DNA of 64,000 nucleotides. It comes from Juglans regia (taxonomy: Eukaryota > Streptophyta > Magnoliopsida > Fagales > Juglandaceae). Positions 1 to 11,522 of this stretch are shown in pieces. How positions within the stretch are numbered: position 1 is the first letter of the stretch; every line of letters begins with the position of its first letter. The translations under genes and the position numbers were made by a program. Below the pieces are notes generated by a model. That model worked only from the letters and a program-made list of their open reading frames with translations. It was not told the origin of the DNA and ran no database searches. Where the stretch lies: NCBI RefSeq assembly GCF_001411555.2, contig NC_049908.1, positions 29,116,724-29,180,723 of the forward strand, in the 5' to 3' direction.

Positions 1-565
1 AACGGAAATGCTCAAAGAGCATGAGGCATGGAATTCTGGAAAGTATTCACTGATTTCAATTGATTACTGTGCACGATACAAGCATCTTCTTATACACATG
101 TTTCCTAACAAACTAACCAATTAACATACTAAAAACAGAAAGAATCTTTATTATGGAAATATGTACAAAATAACAAATGTAACAGAATAATCAACGTATT
201 TGGTCATCCTTCTTCAGACTTTAGTATCTGTTCTAGACGACATGTAGCTGTTGTGGGTGTGAGTGAATGACGACCTGCAGCTTCATTATGTAATAACAGG
301 GGGAGCTGAAGAGAGAGTTTGGGTCTCTGGCTAACCATCGATGGGGATGCGAGGAGGACAAAAATGCAGGGTGTTTTTAAGCAGGAGTGGAAAGGGAACC
401 GATTTGAATATGAATAATGCTAGTGTGATGGCCAGCTTTGACGACTGCAGGGCGTGCCTATTAGTATAAATTTTATATTTTATTTTTTTTTCCATATTTT
501 TATAATACCTTTAAATATTTTAAAAAAATTAAAAATATATTAATACACTAAAAGTTACTTCTTTA
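1..565. other. unassigned AT-rich left edge
   Basis: No reading frame or known domain is supported here. The first 450 bases are less AT-rich than the rest and could be the edge of a gene beyond the window, but nothing in them identifies one. Confidence 0.3.
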
Positions 566-1099
566 GGCTGCATTTGGATGTAGAGTTGAGTTTAGCTGAA
601 TTGAGTTCTTTATGAATAATAGTGAGTTGAGTAGTGGAGGGAGTTATGTGGAGTCTATTTAAACTGAGTTTAAAGTGTATTTAAATGTTAAGATGAGTTT
701 AGTACTTTTTATGAGAAATTAAAAAAGATTATGGGTTCCACGTATAAAGATGTTTTAAGTTGAAAAAAGTTATGAGTCCTACATGTAAGAAGATTTTGAA
801 TTGGGATGAGTTTAATAATTTGAGAATTGTGGGTGTGTTTGGATGTTGAAGTGAGTTGAGTTGAGATGATAAAATATTGTTAGAATATTATTTTTTAATA
901 TTATTATTATTTTGAGATTTAAAAAAATTAAATTATTTATTATATTTTGTGTTGGGATTTAAAAAAGTTGTAATGATGAATTGAAATAAGTTAAAATGAG
1001 TTTGAGATCTAAACTCATCCTGAATATTTGGATGTTAAACTCAATTTAAAATTAGATTGAATTCAATTTAGTTCAGTTGAGTTTGAAAACTAAACACAA
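566..1099 (+). repeat. MITE family B, copy 1 (split by a family A copy)
   Basis: It opens with GGCTGCATTTGGATG and closes with AACTAAACACAATTT. Two further copies lie at 15895-16192 (reverse strand) and 51274-51600. All share an internal block with two 'ggg/ttc-ccacgtataaaga'-like direct motifs. Relative to the other copies, this one is interrupted at about 836-1015 by a family A MITE. Confidence 0.6.
837..1014 (-). repeat. MITE family A copy (nested in family B)
   Basis: Terminal GTTTGGAT and ATCTAAAC flank the family A core, which has T/A-rich blocks containing aatattattattattttgag. It sits inside the family B copy, so it inserted later. Confidence 0.65.
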
Positions 1100-1344
1100 T
1101 TTAATCATTAAATAAAAAAAAATTAATTAAAAAAATTAAATATATGAAGAAAATGAGAAAGTAAACTCGTGGGAGTTACTACCATTCTTATTTGTATATT
1201 GATATAAAGGAATTTCATCAGTTTTTTTTTATCAGAAGCGCTGGCCTGCAGAGAAAAAAATTAAAAATATAAATTAGTAGTAGATCGGTAGTATAGCGTG
1301 GTAAGGGCATCACTGCCCTTTTTCCGTAGGGATATGTCTTCTGA

Positions 1345-1912
1345 GAGCACTCTCATTGGAATAGTTAAATTAAAGTCTATTTTTGATGAATGTAAGATGA
1401 ATTTAACTTTTAGCTATTCCATTTATATAAATCTCCATATTGGAATAGCTATTTTTTCATTATATGACAATAAAATAATATAAGATGAATTTAATTTTGA
1501 CTATTCACATCAAATCTCCAAATTGAATTATCCATTTATTCATTATATAGTAATGAGTAATTAATAATTTTGAAAATTTTTTAATTTTTTTAATTATGAA
1601 TTTATTTTATTTTATCATATTTTACTATTCATAATATTATATATTAATTTGTAATTGTATTCTAATTATATTTTTTTAATTGTCATTTAAAATGGAGAGG
1701 AAAATAATTAATATTAAAAGGAGAGAGAAAGAAATAATATAAAAAAGATTTGATGAATGAATAGTGTGTTCCAAATTTAGAAATTAGTTTGGATATTACT
1801 GTAGCTATATTTCAAATATTTGGAATATAGCTAATTTAATGTGAACAATTTATTGACCTAATAGCTAAATTCTCATTGGATTTAACTTTTAGCTAATCCA
1901 ATGAGAATGCTC
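1345..1912 (+). mobile_element. non-autonomous Harbinger-like TIR element H1
   Basis: The left terminus GAGCACTCTCATTGGAATAG is mirrored by a right terminus whose reverse complement begins GAGCATTCTCATTGGATTAG. The element is flanked by a 3-bp direct duplication TGA (1342-1344 and 1913-1915). It is 568 bp and no real coding sequence is seen. Termini and 3-bp duplication match three other elements in the window (24749, 44504, 58573). PIF/Harbinger elements normally duplicate TWA, so TGA is slightly off type. Confidence 0.7.
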
Positions 1913-2296
1913 TGAAAGCGAAAGTTGTAACTTCTGGGCCAATGTACCACCACGCCAGTGGATATATTATTGAACACTTTTTTTTGCTAACGACAATTTT
2001 AGTGGCATTTTTTGCTTTTGCAATCATCAGCACTTGCATAAAGTACGGTGTTTTTATAAAAAATATATTTTAGAAGTTACTTTTTTTTTTCTTTAAGTAA
2101 ACTACTATTTTTATAAATGAAAACAGAAGCTCAATACATAAGAAATTGTCAAAAAATCAAGAAATTTAATTCTATAGAGGTGGATCATTTCCATTATGAA
2201 ATAATAACAGAGAAGAAAAAATTTGGATTAGTGGGATGTTGTCCTAGGCTTGCGTCGTCGCTGTCCATTGGGTCAAGTTATGCGCGCATCGATTAA

Positions 2297-2540
2297 TTAA
2301 ACGATATATTTTCCTAGCTTCCATTCTTTGAAAGAAGTGAGATAATACTTGATGTCACTCATAGTTGGAATCATGGTCCAATCTTTTACAACAACAGGGT
2401 TGGATATTGCCTCTATGGTGGTGCTTGAATCCCCTTCCAATAAAATTTTTTGCAAATCCAATCTTTTTGCTTCAGTAACTACTATCAAGACTGCCTTGGC
2501 TTCTTCTAAATTTGGACTTACACTCTATATGTACCTACTT
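2297..2540 (-). pseudogene. LINE RNase H-like (RVT_3) fragment
   Basis: The minus strand encodes about 80 codons ending at a stop at 2297. They resemble the second half of the RNase H-like domain that follows plant LINE reverse transcriptases: an EAKAVLI-type helix, then ILLEGDSSTTIEAI with the aspartate expected of that fold, then a short C-terminal part. No start, reverse transcriptase or poly-A tail is adjacent, so this is a broken fragment. Confidence 0.55.
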
Positions 2541-3365
2541 ATCTATAAATTACTATTACTTATTAAGTACGATAATTTATAAAGTATTTATAAAAAATAT
2601 TATAAAGTACGGTAATTTATAAATTATTATTACTTATTTAAAAATATATTTATAAATAAAACAAAATTATTATAAATTGTATGCAATAATTGATAGGATC
2701 CACATATATTAAATCTTCAAAAAGTTAAAACCATTTCATTTCACTTCCAAATCCAAACACACAAAATTTTTAAAAATCATCTCATTTTATCTCAACTCAA
2801 TAATCTCATTATTATTTATAAATAATTTGAACTCATTTCATCTCATCTTACTATCCAAACAGGATCTTTCCTTCACACTTGAAAAAGCAAAATGATATGC
2901 GCATAGCATTTTTTGTAATATAAAATTACGTATTAAATGAGAGATATTTTATAAAAATAATATCTTTTCATAAAATTATTTTTATCTTATAACATTATTA
3001 TAAAATATATTATAAAAATATGTTATGTGTATCATTATTCTTGGAGATAAGTAACGAGTGTCAAGACTGACAAAAGTAGAAAAAGAAAAAGAATAGTATC
3101 TTTTATTTATTTTTAATAGATTATCATGTAAATACTCGCTACATACATAAAAGTAACACAAGTAGAGAAGTTAATTTTATTGTTCCTCAATTATCAGTTT
3201 CCAAAAGAATAAAAGTTTTGGATTTGTGTCTTTTGTTTGAACTTTATTATACATCTAAAATAGATTTCACAATATTTAATAAGTCTTTAATATTGTTAAA
3301 ATATTCACAATAATAAAAGAAAAATGAAATAAATTAATATAATTTATATATCTATTTCTTTTTTT
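2541..3365. other. AT-rich stretch with a partial family A MITE
   Basis: At about 2730-2862 there is a partial family A MITE that ends ACTATCCAAACAGG. The rest is AT-rich without a supported gene. Confidence 0.4.
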
Positions 3366-3369
3366 AATC

Positions 3370-4720
3370 CTTTTTTTTATAAGGAGGATGGTACGTTCGA
3401 AACTTTATTGAAACCCTCACTTTTGACAGAGAAAAACCGTGATTACATCTTAAACCCACTTATTAAAAATCAATCAAACAATAAACATCATTCAACATGA
3501 AAAATAAAACGATACAAAGCCTCAACTAAATCCATAACTGAGGAAGATCCAATTTTTCAATTTTTAAAAACCCTCTTAATAACTTAGGAATATCCTCATA
3601 AAAAACCTAGTGATTAGACAAGCCTTTCGCTCCAATTTTTGCAAGATAGTCTGCCGAAGAGTTCCCTTCCTAAAAAATATGTTGAAAATTTACATTCATC
3701 TCTCCCTACAAGACTTGAATTTTATCCCAAAAATCTTTCAAATACCAAATCGAGCATCTTTTGTCAAACAACCATTTGATAACCAGCATGAAGTCCATCT
3801 CAATATCAATAGTCAAGAAACCAAAGGATTTTGCAAATCGCAAACCATGCAATAATCCTAATAATTCAGCTTTATTATTCATACCTTCGCCAAAATGATT
3901 CGAAAAAGTAGCCATAAATTTACCATGGTGATCTCGGAAGACTCCACCAGTGCCCATGATACATGGGTTGCCGATACAACTGCCATCAATATTTAATTTA
4001 ACTCTCCCTGTAGTTGGCAGACACCATTGAACAAACATTGGCCTCTTCGAAATTCTATGTTGAAACGACACAACGAGTGATCTCAGGATGTCTTCATCAT
4101 GGCTCGACAACACAGCTTATCTTTGAGTTTTGTAGCAGACCTGTGAATGGAGACTTTAAGGTACGTTTGGGTAGTGAGAAGTGTTGAGAAGTGTTAAGAA
4201 TGTTTGTGAATAGTAATAAAAAAGTAATAATAAAATATTGAATAATAGTCTCGTCCTAACCGACTGCACTGGTTCGTGTACCTCTTCCATTCTAATTTTA
4301 CATCTTGTATTCCATAAACACTGTAGAACAATACATGGAATTATGCCGAACAAAGAACCAACCTTGGAGGAGTTTTTTGCTTTTTGAATCCAACAATTCA
4401 CTCTATCACGCCATCTCCTTACTCTCATGGACTGCGAACCCACACAATCAAAAACTTTTTTCCAAATCATTTCAGCAAACTCTCCATTCACCAAGACATG
4501 ATTTAGATCCTCATAGGCCCCTAAATCACAACAATTGCATCTCGACACAAAAGGGATCTGCAACTTAGAAACATTATCATCCACACACAAAGCATTTTGA
4601 AAAGCTTTCCAAACCATAACAGAATTTTTTTTTGGTAAAGAAGGATGCCACACCCACTTAGACCAGGCAACCTATGGAGCTCGAAATCTCAAACAAGAAT
4701 AAAACCTTGATCTAAATGGA
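3370..4720 (-). mobile_element. degenerate LINE 3' part with zf-RVT and RNase H domains
   Basis: On the minus strand, 4653-4260 encodes a reverse-transcriptase zinc-binding region (CNCC followed by an H-containing helix and the typical CLWNTRCKI segment). 4113-3706 encodes an RNase H-like domain (VKLNIDGSCIGNP, then NNKAELLGLLHGL, then IDIEMDF, carrying the acidic residues of the fold). A GTTTGGGTAGTGAGAAG-type MITE-like insert at about 4160-4255 separates the two. A T-rich run near 3360-3380 fits the A-tail of a minus-strand LINE. Frames are broken and the reverse transcriptase core is missing, so it is a dead 5'-truncated copy. Confidence 0.7.
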
Positions 4721-5256
4721 GGTTGAAAAATGCCAACTACTGATAAGCGTGACCATTTTCTTCAAATATTGATGCTAGTTTAAAAACTGAATGAATAAAA
4801 AATTCATTAATTCCAAGATAAAAGTATAAATTACATCAAGATTTAGATGAAATCTACATTAAAAAAAAAAAAAAAAACAATTTGGTAGGGTTATTGTAGT
4901 TAAATCATTTTATTTTAGCTTTTTAGATAAGTCTTGGTTTACCATGTTACCAAATCAGATTATATGTTGAGTTTAATTTCATACTTTATAAAATAATTCT
5001 ACTTGAACGTTTTTACACCACACATAATTCACGTAATATAATTCTGTTTTATATCCATTTAATGAAAGATAAATATTTGGTCTATACACAAATTTTACAT
5101 AGGAAATTTTACACACCAACGTAGCTCATACCCAATGAATATGTATAAATATGTAACCTATGTTTATATATATACTCTCTCTTAAACATTTGAAAATCAT
5201 TTTTATATATGTTTTAGATAGCGTATATGTAACATTTTGTCATTTTATCTTAACTC

Positions 5257-5435
5257 GTTTGGATACAGAAACCATCTCACCTCACCTCATTTTATTATTA
5301 TAAATTTTTTAAATTCTCACATAAAATATAATAAACAATTCAATTTTTTCAAATCATAAAATAATAATAATATTAAAAAATAATATTTTATTAAACTCAT
5401 TTAAAACTATCTCATTTCATCTTACTATCTAAATC
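5257..5435 (+). repeat. MITE family A copy
   Basis: It starts GTTTGGATACAGAAACC and ends CTTACTATCTAAATC, with the family core between them (ataaacaattcaattttttc, then aataataataatattaaa). Confidence 0.65.
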
Positions 5436-5982
5436 AACCTTAATCATTTTGTAAAAAATAAAATAAAATTAAAGAGTCCGTGCATTTAGAAAGCTTTTTT
5501 TTCTTTTCCTCTTGGCCATTAAAAAGACATTTCAAAATAAGGTCTAGTTTGGTTACACGGACCAAACTATTTCATTTCATATAATTTTTATAAATTTTTA
5601 TAAAGTTTTATATAAAATATAATAAAAATTTAATTTTTTTAAATCTTTATTAATGCTTTATTTATATATTTGATTTTAGCTTTTTCTTTGTGCCAGTCAT
5701 GCTTTATGCTTTTTCCGAATCATATGACAATAAATTACGGGGGTAAAGAAATAAAAGAACAAAGATGATGATGGACAACGTACGAGAACGACGACGAAGA
5801 CTTGCAGGCTAAGGCTCGAGACTTGCAGGCTAAGGACCTTAGGTACTGTTTGGATATAAAAATAGTTTTATTTTATTTAAAATATTTCATTATTTTTTTA
5901 TATTTTTTTATTACATTTTATTAATATTTTTTATTATTTTTTTATTACTATTCACAAATATTCACATATTCTTACTATCCAA

Positions 5983-6149
5983 ACGTTTCATCTTATCATT
6001 ATAATTTTTTAAATTTTTACATAAAATATAATAAACAATTCAATTTTTTCTAATATCAAAACAATAATAATATTAAAAAATAATATTCTAACAATATTTA
6101 TTTCAATTTATCTAAAATCATTTCATCTCATTTTACTATTCAAACGAGC
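5983..6149 (+). repeat. MITE family A copy
   Basis: Contains the family A core and ends TTTTACTATTCAAACGAGC. Its left end abuts a related element that ends TACTATCCAAACG near 5982. Confidence 0.55.
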
Positions 6150-6189
6150 TCTTAAGTTTGCCCGTTGAACACTGTACATAACAAGCTTT

Positions 6190-6385
6190 ATTTGTTTTCA
6201 CAAATAAGATGAAATAAAATGAGATTAAAGTTAAAAATTAAATAAAATATTGTTAGAATTTATTTTTTTAATATTATTTTTATTTTAAAATTTAAAAAAA
6301 TTGAATTGTTTATTTTATTTTATATGAGAATTTAAAAAAATTATAATAATTAAATCATCAAATGAGATGAATTGAGAGAAATTAT
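6190..6385 (-). repeat. MITE family A copy, diverged
   Basis: Reverse-orientation family A core (aaaatattgttagaattta, then attgaattgtttattttat). The termini are decayed. Confidence 0.5.
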
Positions 6386-6576
6386 AAAAAGAAAATTCTA
6401 GTTAAACCTATAAAAGTAATCGATAAAAATGACTTATTGATTTTTTTACTTTTTATTTACTTAATCACTAAAAAAAGTGAATATTAATAAATTGATATTT
6501 TTTTAAAGTATTAAAAAATATTAAAAAAAAGAAGGAAAAAAAAAAAAAAAAAAGAGTGCATTTGCACTTATCGGTT

Positions 6577-6584
6577 GAATTTTC
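6577..6584. promoter_or_regulatory. possible minimal heat-shock element
   Basis: GAATTTTC fits the nGAAnnTTCn two-unit core of a heat-shock element, about 60 bp upstream of the HSP70 TATA box. A functional element normally needs three units, so this is only suggestive. Confidence 0.25.
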
Positions 6585-6644
6585 GGTTGAGTATCGGTCG
6601 TTGCAGCGCTACCCATTGTGAGGTAACTCTTCTGTTACCTTCCT

Positions 6645-6651
6645 TATAAAA
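6645..6651 (+). promoter_or_regulatory. TATA box of HSP70 gene
   Basis: TATAAAA lies 141 bp before the HSP70 ATG. A start of transcription near 6675 would give a 5' leader of roughly 115 nt. The placement suits a plant HSP70 promoter. Confidence 0.6.
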
Positions 6652-6791
6652 CCGGTACTTCGTGCTTAAACACTGCGCTCTCTCTTCGACTCATCAAAAC
6701 GTAGTGCAGATCTTCCTCTTTAGAAATCATAAAGTTCTAGATATTTTCTTCCTTGTTTTATGTAACTTTTTCCGGTTAAGTTTTGTTAACT

Positions 6792-9513
6792 ATGGCTGGT
6801 AAAGGCAATGGTCCGGCAATTGGGATTGACTTGGGAACGTGCTATTCGTGTGCGGCAGTTTGGAAACAAAACCGGGTGGAGATCATACCCAATGAGCTTG
6901 GGAACCGAAAGACTCCATCTTATGTGGCTTTCAATGAGACCCACCGTTTGATCGGTAATGGGGCCATGGACCAGGCTGCCATGAATCATAGCAACACTGT
7001 TTTTGGTATGTTTCTTGTTCTTTGGTAGTACTGTTACGAGTTCAGATTTTAGAGTCTTGCTTTCAAAATAGTGGTTAATTATTTCTCGGACGCATATATA
7101 GATGCGTTCTGTTGAAGTTGGGTTCTTTTTATGTTCATTTAAATATATTGTTTTTCTTTCTTTAAGATGATGTTAAAGAAAAATGTCCGAGTTGTAGATA
7201 GATCTTTGTTTGGCTTTAGAGAAATCTCTATCTTTGCATAAAAAAGTTGACCTGTTGAACCTTTTTTTTTTATTTTTTTTTTGCTTTCTGATGGTTTCGA
7301 TTTCTGAAGCTAAGGATGTTTAATGTAATGATTTGTTTGTATGTTGATGTTCTTGCCTGTGTTATGAAGACGCTAAACGTTTGATTGGAAGGAAATTCGA
7401 CGATGCCTCGGTGCAACATGACATGAAATTGTGGCCATTCAAGGTGGTTTCTGACCCTGATGGGAGGCCACTTATTGTGGTTGAATACAAGTACGAGGAA
7501 AAGCGGTTTTGGCCCGAGGAAATCTCTTCAATGATTCTCATAAAGATGAAGGAGATTGCTGAGGCTTACTATGGTTCGAAGATAAAAAATGCTGTTATCT
7601 CTGTCCCTGCTCGTTTCAATCATTCACAGCGTCAAGCAACAATGGATGCTGGTGTCATTGCAGGCCTGAATGTGATGCGAATAATCAACGAGCCAACTGC
7701 TGCGGCTATTGCATATGGGCTTGACAAGGAGAATAATGCTGGTGAGAAGAATGTGCTCATCTTTGATCTTGGTGGTGGCACTTTGGATGTCTCGCTTCTC
7801 ACCATTGAAGGGGATCTTTTTGAAGTGAAAGCTACGGCTGGTGATACCCACTTGGGAGGTGAGGATTTTGTCCGTAGAATGGTGAACTATTTCCTTCAAC
7901 AGTTCAGAAAAAAGTATAAGCGGGAGATTACTTGTGGTAAGGCTCTTAGGAAGTTGTGGACTGCTTGTGAAAAGGCCAAGAGGATCCTCTCATTTAATAC
8001 TCAAACCACAATTGAGGTTGATTCTCTATTTGATGGTATTGACTTCAACACAAGCATTACCCGAGAAAGGTTTGAGGAGCTTAACATGGATTTGTTCAGA
8101 AAGTGTAGGGAGCCCCTAAAGAAGTGTTTGAAGGATGCTAAGATCGATAAGAACAGTGTCCATGACGTGGTTCTAGTTGGAGGGTCTACCAGGATTCCCA
8201 AGATTCGGGAATTGTTGCAAGAATGCTTTGATGGGAAGGAGCTCTACAAAAGGATTAACCCTGATGAAGCTGTTGCTTATGGTGCTGCTGTTCAGGCCGC
8301 AATTCTCAACAGTCAGGGTGGTAGGAAAGTGCCGAATATCTTGTGCCTAGATGTCACTCCTCTATCCCTTGGACTAGAGATTGCTGGAGAGTTCATGAGT
8401 GTGCTGATACCAAGAAATACCACCATTCCCGTCAAGAAGGAGGAGGAGTTCTCAACCAAGGAAGATAACCAGCCTTACGTGCCGATTCAGGTGTATGAGT
8501 GTGAAGGTAGCAGCACTTTTGACAACAACTTGTTGGGCAAGTTGAAACTCTCTGGTATTCCTGCTTCTCCTAGTAGAGTTTCAATAATCACTGTTTCATT
8601 TGATGTCGATGCTGATGGTATCTTGAAAGCCTCTTTCATGGAAAAAACCACTAGACAGAAGACTGGCATCACAATCACCCACATGGGCAGGCTCTCCAAG
8701 GAAGAGATTGAGAAGTTAGTGCAGGAGGCTAAGAAGTACAAGGCTGAGGAAGAGGAACATAAAATGAAAGTTGATACAAAGAATGAACTCAAGAACTATG
8801 CTTACAACATGATGAACGCATTCAAAGAAGAAAAGATTGCAGCTAAGGTCCCTGCTGCAAAAAAGAAGAAGATTGAAGAAGCAATTGAGCAGGCTATCCA
8901 TTGGCTTGACCGAAACCAACTTGCTGAGGCAGAAGAATTTGAGTTCAAGAAGGGCGAGCTGATGAACATCTGCGACACTTTCATTGCCAAAATTGATCAA
9001 GGTGCTGAAAGTGACACGAGTGGAACCACGCAAGGGGAATCTGAGAAGTGCATTGATCAGCAAAAGGAGTGTAATATCAAGGTCGAGGCAAAGAATGCAC
9101 TGGAGAACTACGCTTACAATATGAGGAACACTTTAAAAGATGAAAAGATTTCAGCTAAGGTCCCTGCAGCTGACAAAAAGAGGATCAAAGATGTAATTGA
9201 GCAGGCTATCCATTGGCTTGAAGGGAACCACAATGCCGAGGTAGAAGAATATAAGGTCAGGATGAAGGAACTGGAGAACATCTGCAACCCAGTCATCGCC
9301 CGGACTTATCAAGTTGCTAATTGTGACATTGGTGAAACCTTGCAAAAGCATAAGGAACCCAATAATGAGACCAAAACCAAAATGCAGGAGGTTGAGAAGG
9401 ATATGGATCAGGAAAAGGAGGATAAGACGAAGGAGACAGAGAAGGGGAAGAAGGTTGAGAAGAAGAACATGGCCGAAGATAAGGTGAATGAGGTTGAGGC
9501 AAAAAATGCTTAG
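6792..9513 (+). CDS. HSP70: cytosolic-type HSP70 with duplicated lid
   Basis: ATP-dependent Hsp70 chaperone of the cytosol/nucleus type (no signal or transit peptide). Exons 6792..7005 and 7370..9513 are joined by a GT/AG intron after codon 71, the position usual in plant HSC70 genes; the product is 785 aa. Hsp70 signatures are at residues 12-19 (IDLGTCYS), 202-215 ([14 protein letters not shown]) and 338-349 ([12 protein letters not shown]). The linker (LDVTPLSL) is near 398-405 and is followed by the beta substrate domain. Usual Hsp70s have about 650 aa and one helical lid ending in EEVD. Here the lid unit occurs twice (about residues 536-620 and 640-720). It is followed by a K/E-rich stretch and a stop at 9511, with no EEVD. 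A third lid unit lies after the stop. The beta domain also departs from consensus (VYECEGSS where VYEGER is usual). It may be an expressed divergent paralogue or a gene beginning to decay. Start chosen at [15 protein letters not shown]. Confidence 0.9.
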
Positions 9514-9735
9514 GAAAGTTGTGCTTACTACATGAGGTATAAAATCAGAGCTGTGAAGAATGATTTGACAAAGACCAAAGATGCAATTGAGCAGACTATC
9601 CTTTGGCTTGATAGGAACCAGAATGCCGAGGCAGGGGAGTTTGAGAATAAGATGAAGGAGCTGGAGGGCATCTGTCACCCGTTCATTGCCAAAATGGACC
9701 AAGGAGCTGGTGGTGATAAAAAAATAATAATATAG
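9514..9735 (+). pseudogene. third HSP70 lid repeat behind in-frame TAG
   Basis: In the same frame as the HSP70 CDS, the codons after the TAG at 9511-9513 read as another lid unit: an AYYMR helix, DAIEQTILWLDRNQNAEA, KMKELEGICHPFIAKMDQGAGGD, then a stop at 9733-9735. The six codons before the TAG (VEAKNA) belong to the same unit. At the TAG position, repeats 1 and 2 encode leucine, so one base change could have created the stop. Without readthrough this segment is untranslated. Confidence 0.75.
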
Positions 9736-10600
9736 ATTTCTTTGTATTGTAATCTGGTCTTTGTTTGTGAGTAATTGAAAGTTGTAGAGGCTTGAAGGGT
9801 GAGGCTTTAGTTACTTTTATTGCACTTGTATATTAGCATTGTAACTCAGTTGTATATTGTGTGTTCTTGGGTTGTTTAAACTATATGTTGTGTTGTGATA
9901 TTGTAAAAAATGATAGAAATCAGATTTCAACAAGAAATATATAGCCAATAGTTCCTCTGAAACTTGCTCCGACAAAAAAAAAAAAAACTCATCAAAATTA
10001 GTTTCACTTTTAAACACTGTGACTATAAAGCAAAAGGACCATAATTGTTTTTTTTAATGTGTTTTTTGTTTTTTTTTTAAGAATCATAAGATTTTTTAAA
10101 ATGGTCAAAAAAATTGATTTGTTTTTTAATTTTTTCTTTTGGGAAATAGCCGATATATACTTTCAAGTAGTGCCATAAGCAAGTGGAATAGGAAAATATA
10201 TATTTTTAATTTATATATATATATTATATATATATTATTTTATATAATAATTTTATAATTAATTATATAATCTTCATCAAACCTACACTATTAACAATAT
10301 AAAATTTTAAATATGTAATTACAAATTAATATTATATTAATTATCTAATGTATATTATCAATTAACTTATCACTAATTTACCATTAACTAATTACTAACA
10401 TCTACATCTACAATCTAATTAAAGTTATTAGATAAAGTTTTTGTAAAATCCCTAAGTTGTAAGTAAATATAAAGTAATTACAAATATTATTGTAAATTAT
10501 AATTAACTAATGTATGATATAACCACCAGGTGTTTGGTTGTAACCATTGTATTCTTCCGTCATAAGTGTGGGCTATTAATAAAATTAGATTACCTTCCTC

Positions 10601-10650
<50 letters not shown>

Positions 10651-11500
10651 TATGTAAGATTTAATTCACCATTAATTAATTACTAACATATACATCTATG
10701 ATTTAATTAAAGTTATTAGATAATTTTTTTGTAAAATACCTAAGTTGCAAGTAAATATAAAGCATGTATGGATGGATCTATGGATAATTCAATTATTTAT
10801 GCTTCATATATAAAGTAGTGGACATGAGAATTTCCAATAAATGCGTCAAAATAGTTTGCCTGTAATGCTCCAATTGTAGCCATTGAACATAACCTCTTGT
10901 TGACACCAAACCACTTAATGCGATCTCTTCTTTCTACCAAAAAACAAGGGCTCGGATCACTCTTGGTTCATTTTCCTCTCTTTTAACTGCTACAAGCACT
11001 TTAAATAGGCATTTGTTCGGAAAATCCCACCTCCTCCTTTTGTATTTTTGTTTTTAATTTAATACAATTTACTTATAAAATAAAACAAAACAAAACAGAA
11101 TCCTGAAAAATTGTAAAAAGAAAAATCATTTGTAGATCAGTACCCATATCAATGCGTTGGTAAGAAATTTTGACTTTATCAATCTACTAGATACGTGACA
11201 CAAATCCGAATATTGGAAAGCACCAGCCAAAGTAGATGCATAAAATCAAACGAGAAGAGTAAGTACTAGTCGATCTACGAGATCATCAGAATCAAACACA
11301 AAAACGTATTAATCAACTACATAATTTTGTTTTGCAGATCTTATACATCTCCAGCAAGAATCGAAGACAATCGCTGCCAATTTTACAGCTTTACTCTCAC
11401 AGAGAGAACATTAAGAAACTCATGCCAAAAAAGAAAAAAGCAAGAACAAAAACAAACAGGGTACCAAAAAAAAAACAAGGTACATTTATTTATATGACAT
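9736..11500. other. HSP70 3' flank and AT-rich spacer
   Basis: Up to about 9950 is probable HSP70 3' UTR. Beyond that the DNA is AT-rich. It holds a poly-A-tailed retro-insert and a direct repeat (10369-10763, listed separately) and no supported gene. Confidence 0.4.
10369..10763. repeat. about 110-bp direct repeats around a poly-A-tailed insert
   Basis: About 10369-10478 and 10652-10763 match closely (taattactaacat..tacatcta..aattaaagttattagata..aagttg(t/c)aagtaaatataaag). Between them lies a short segment ending ggctattaataaaattagattaccttcc-like sequence and a 40+ base A run (10604-10648), typical of a 5'-truncated retrotransposed 3' end. The repeats are far longer than a normal target-site duplication. 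Confidence 0.5.
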
Positions 11501-11522
11501 GAACACACCCGGCCGGAACACT

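Larger units (their letters stand above)
4721..6540. other. intergenic repeats upstream of HSP70
   Basis: No gene is supported. The stretch holds several MITEs of family A and relatives (5257-5435, about 5848-5982, 5983-6149, 6190-6385) set in AT-rich DNA. Confidence 0.5.

Noticed and set aside
1298..1483. 61-codon frame at the left end of H1
   Set aside because: Crosses the transposon border and has no protein-like pattern.
7624..9702. Antisense frames inside the HSP70 gene
   Set aside because: Shadow frames caused by the codon bias of the real HSP70 coding strand.
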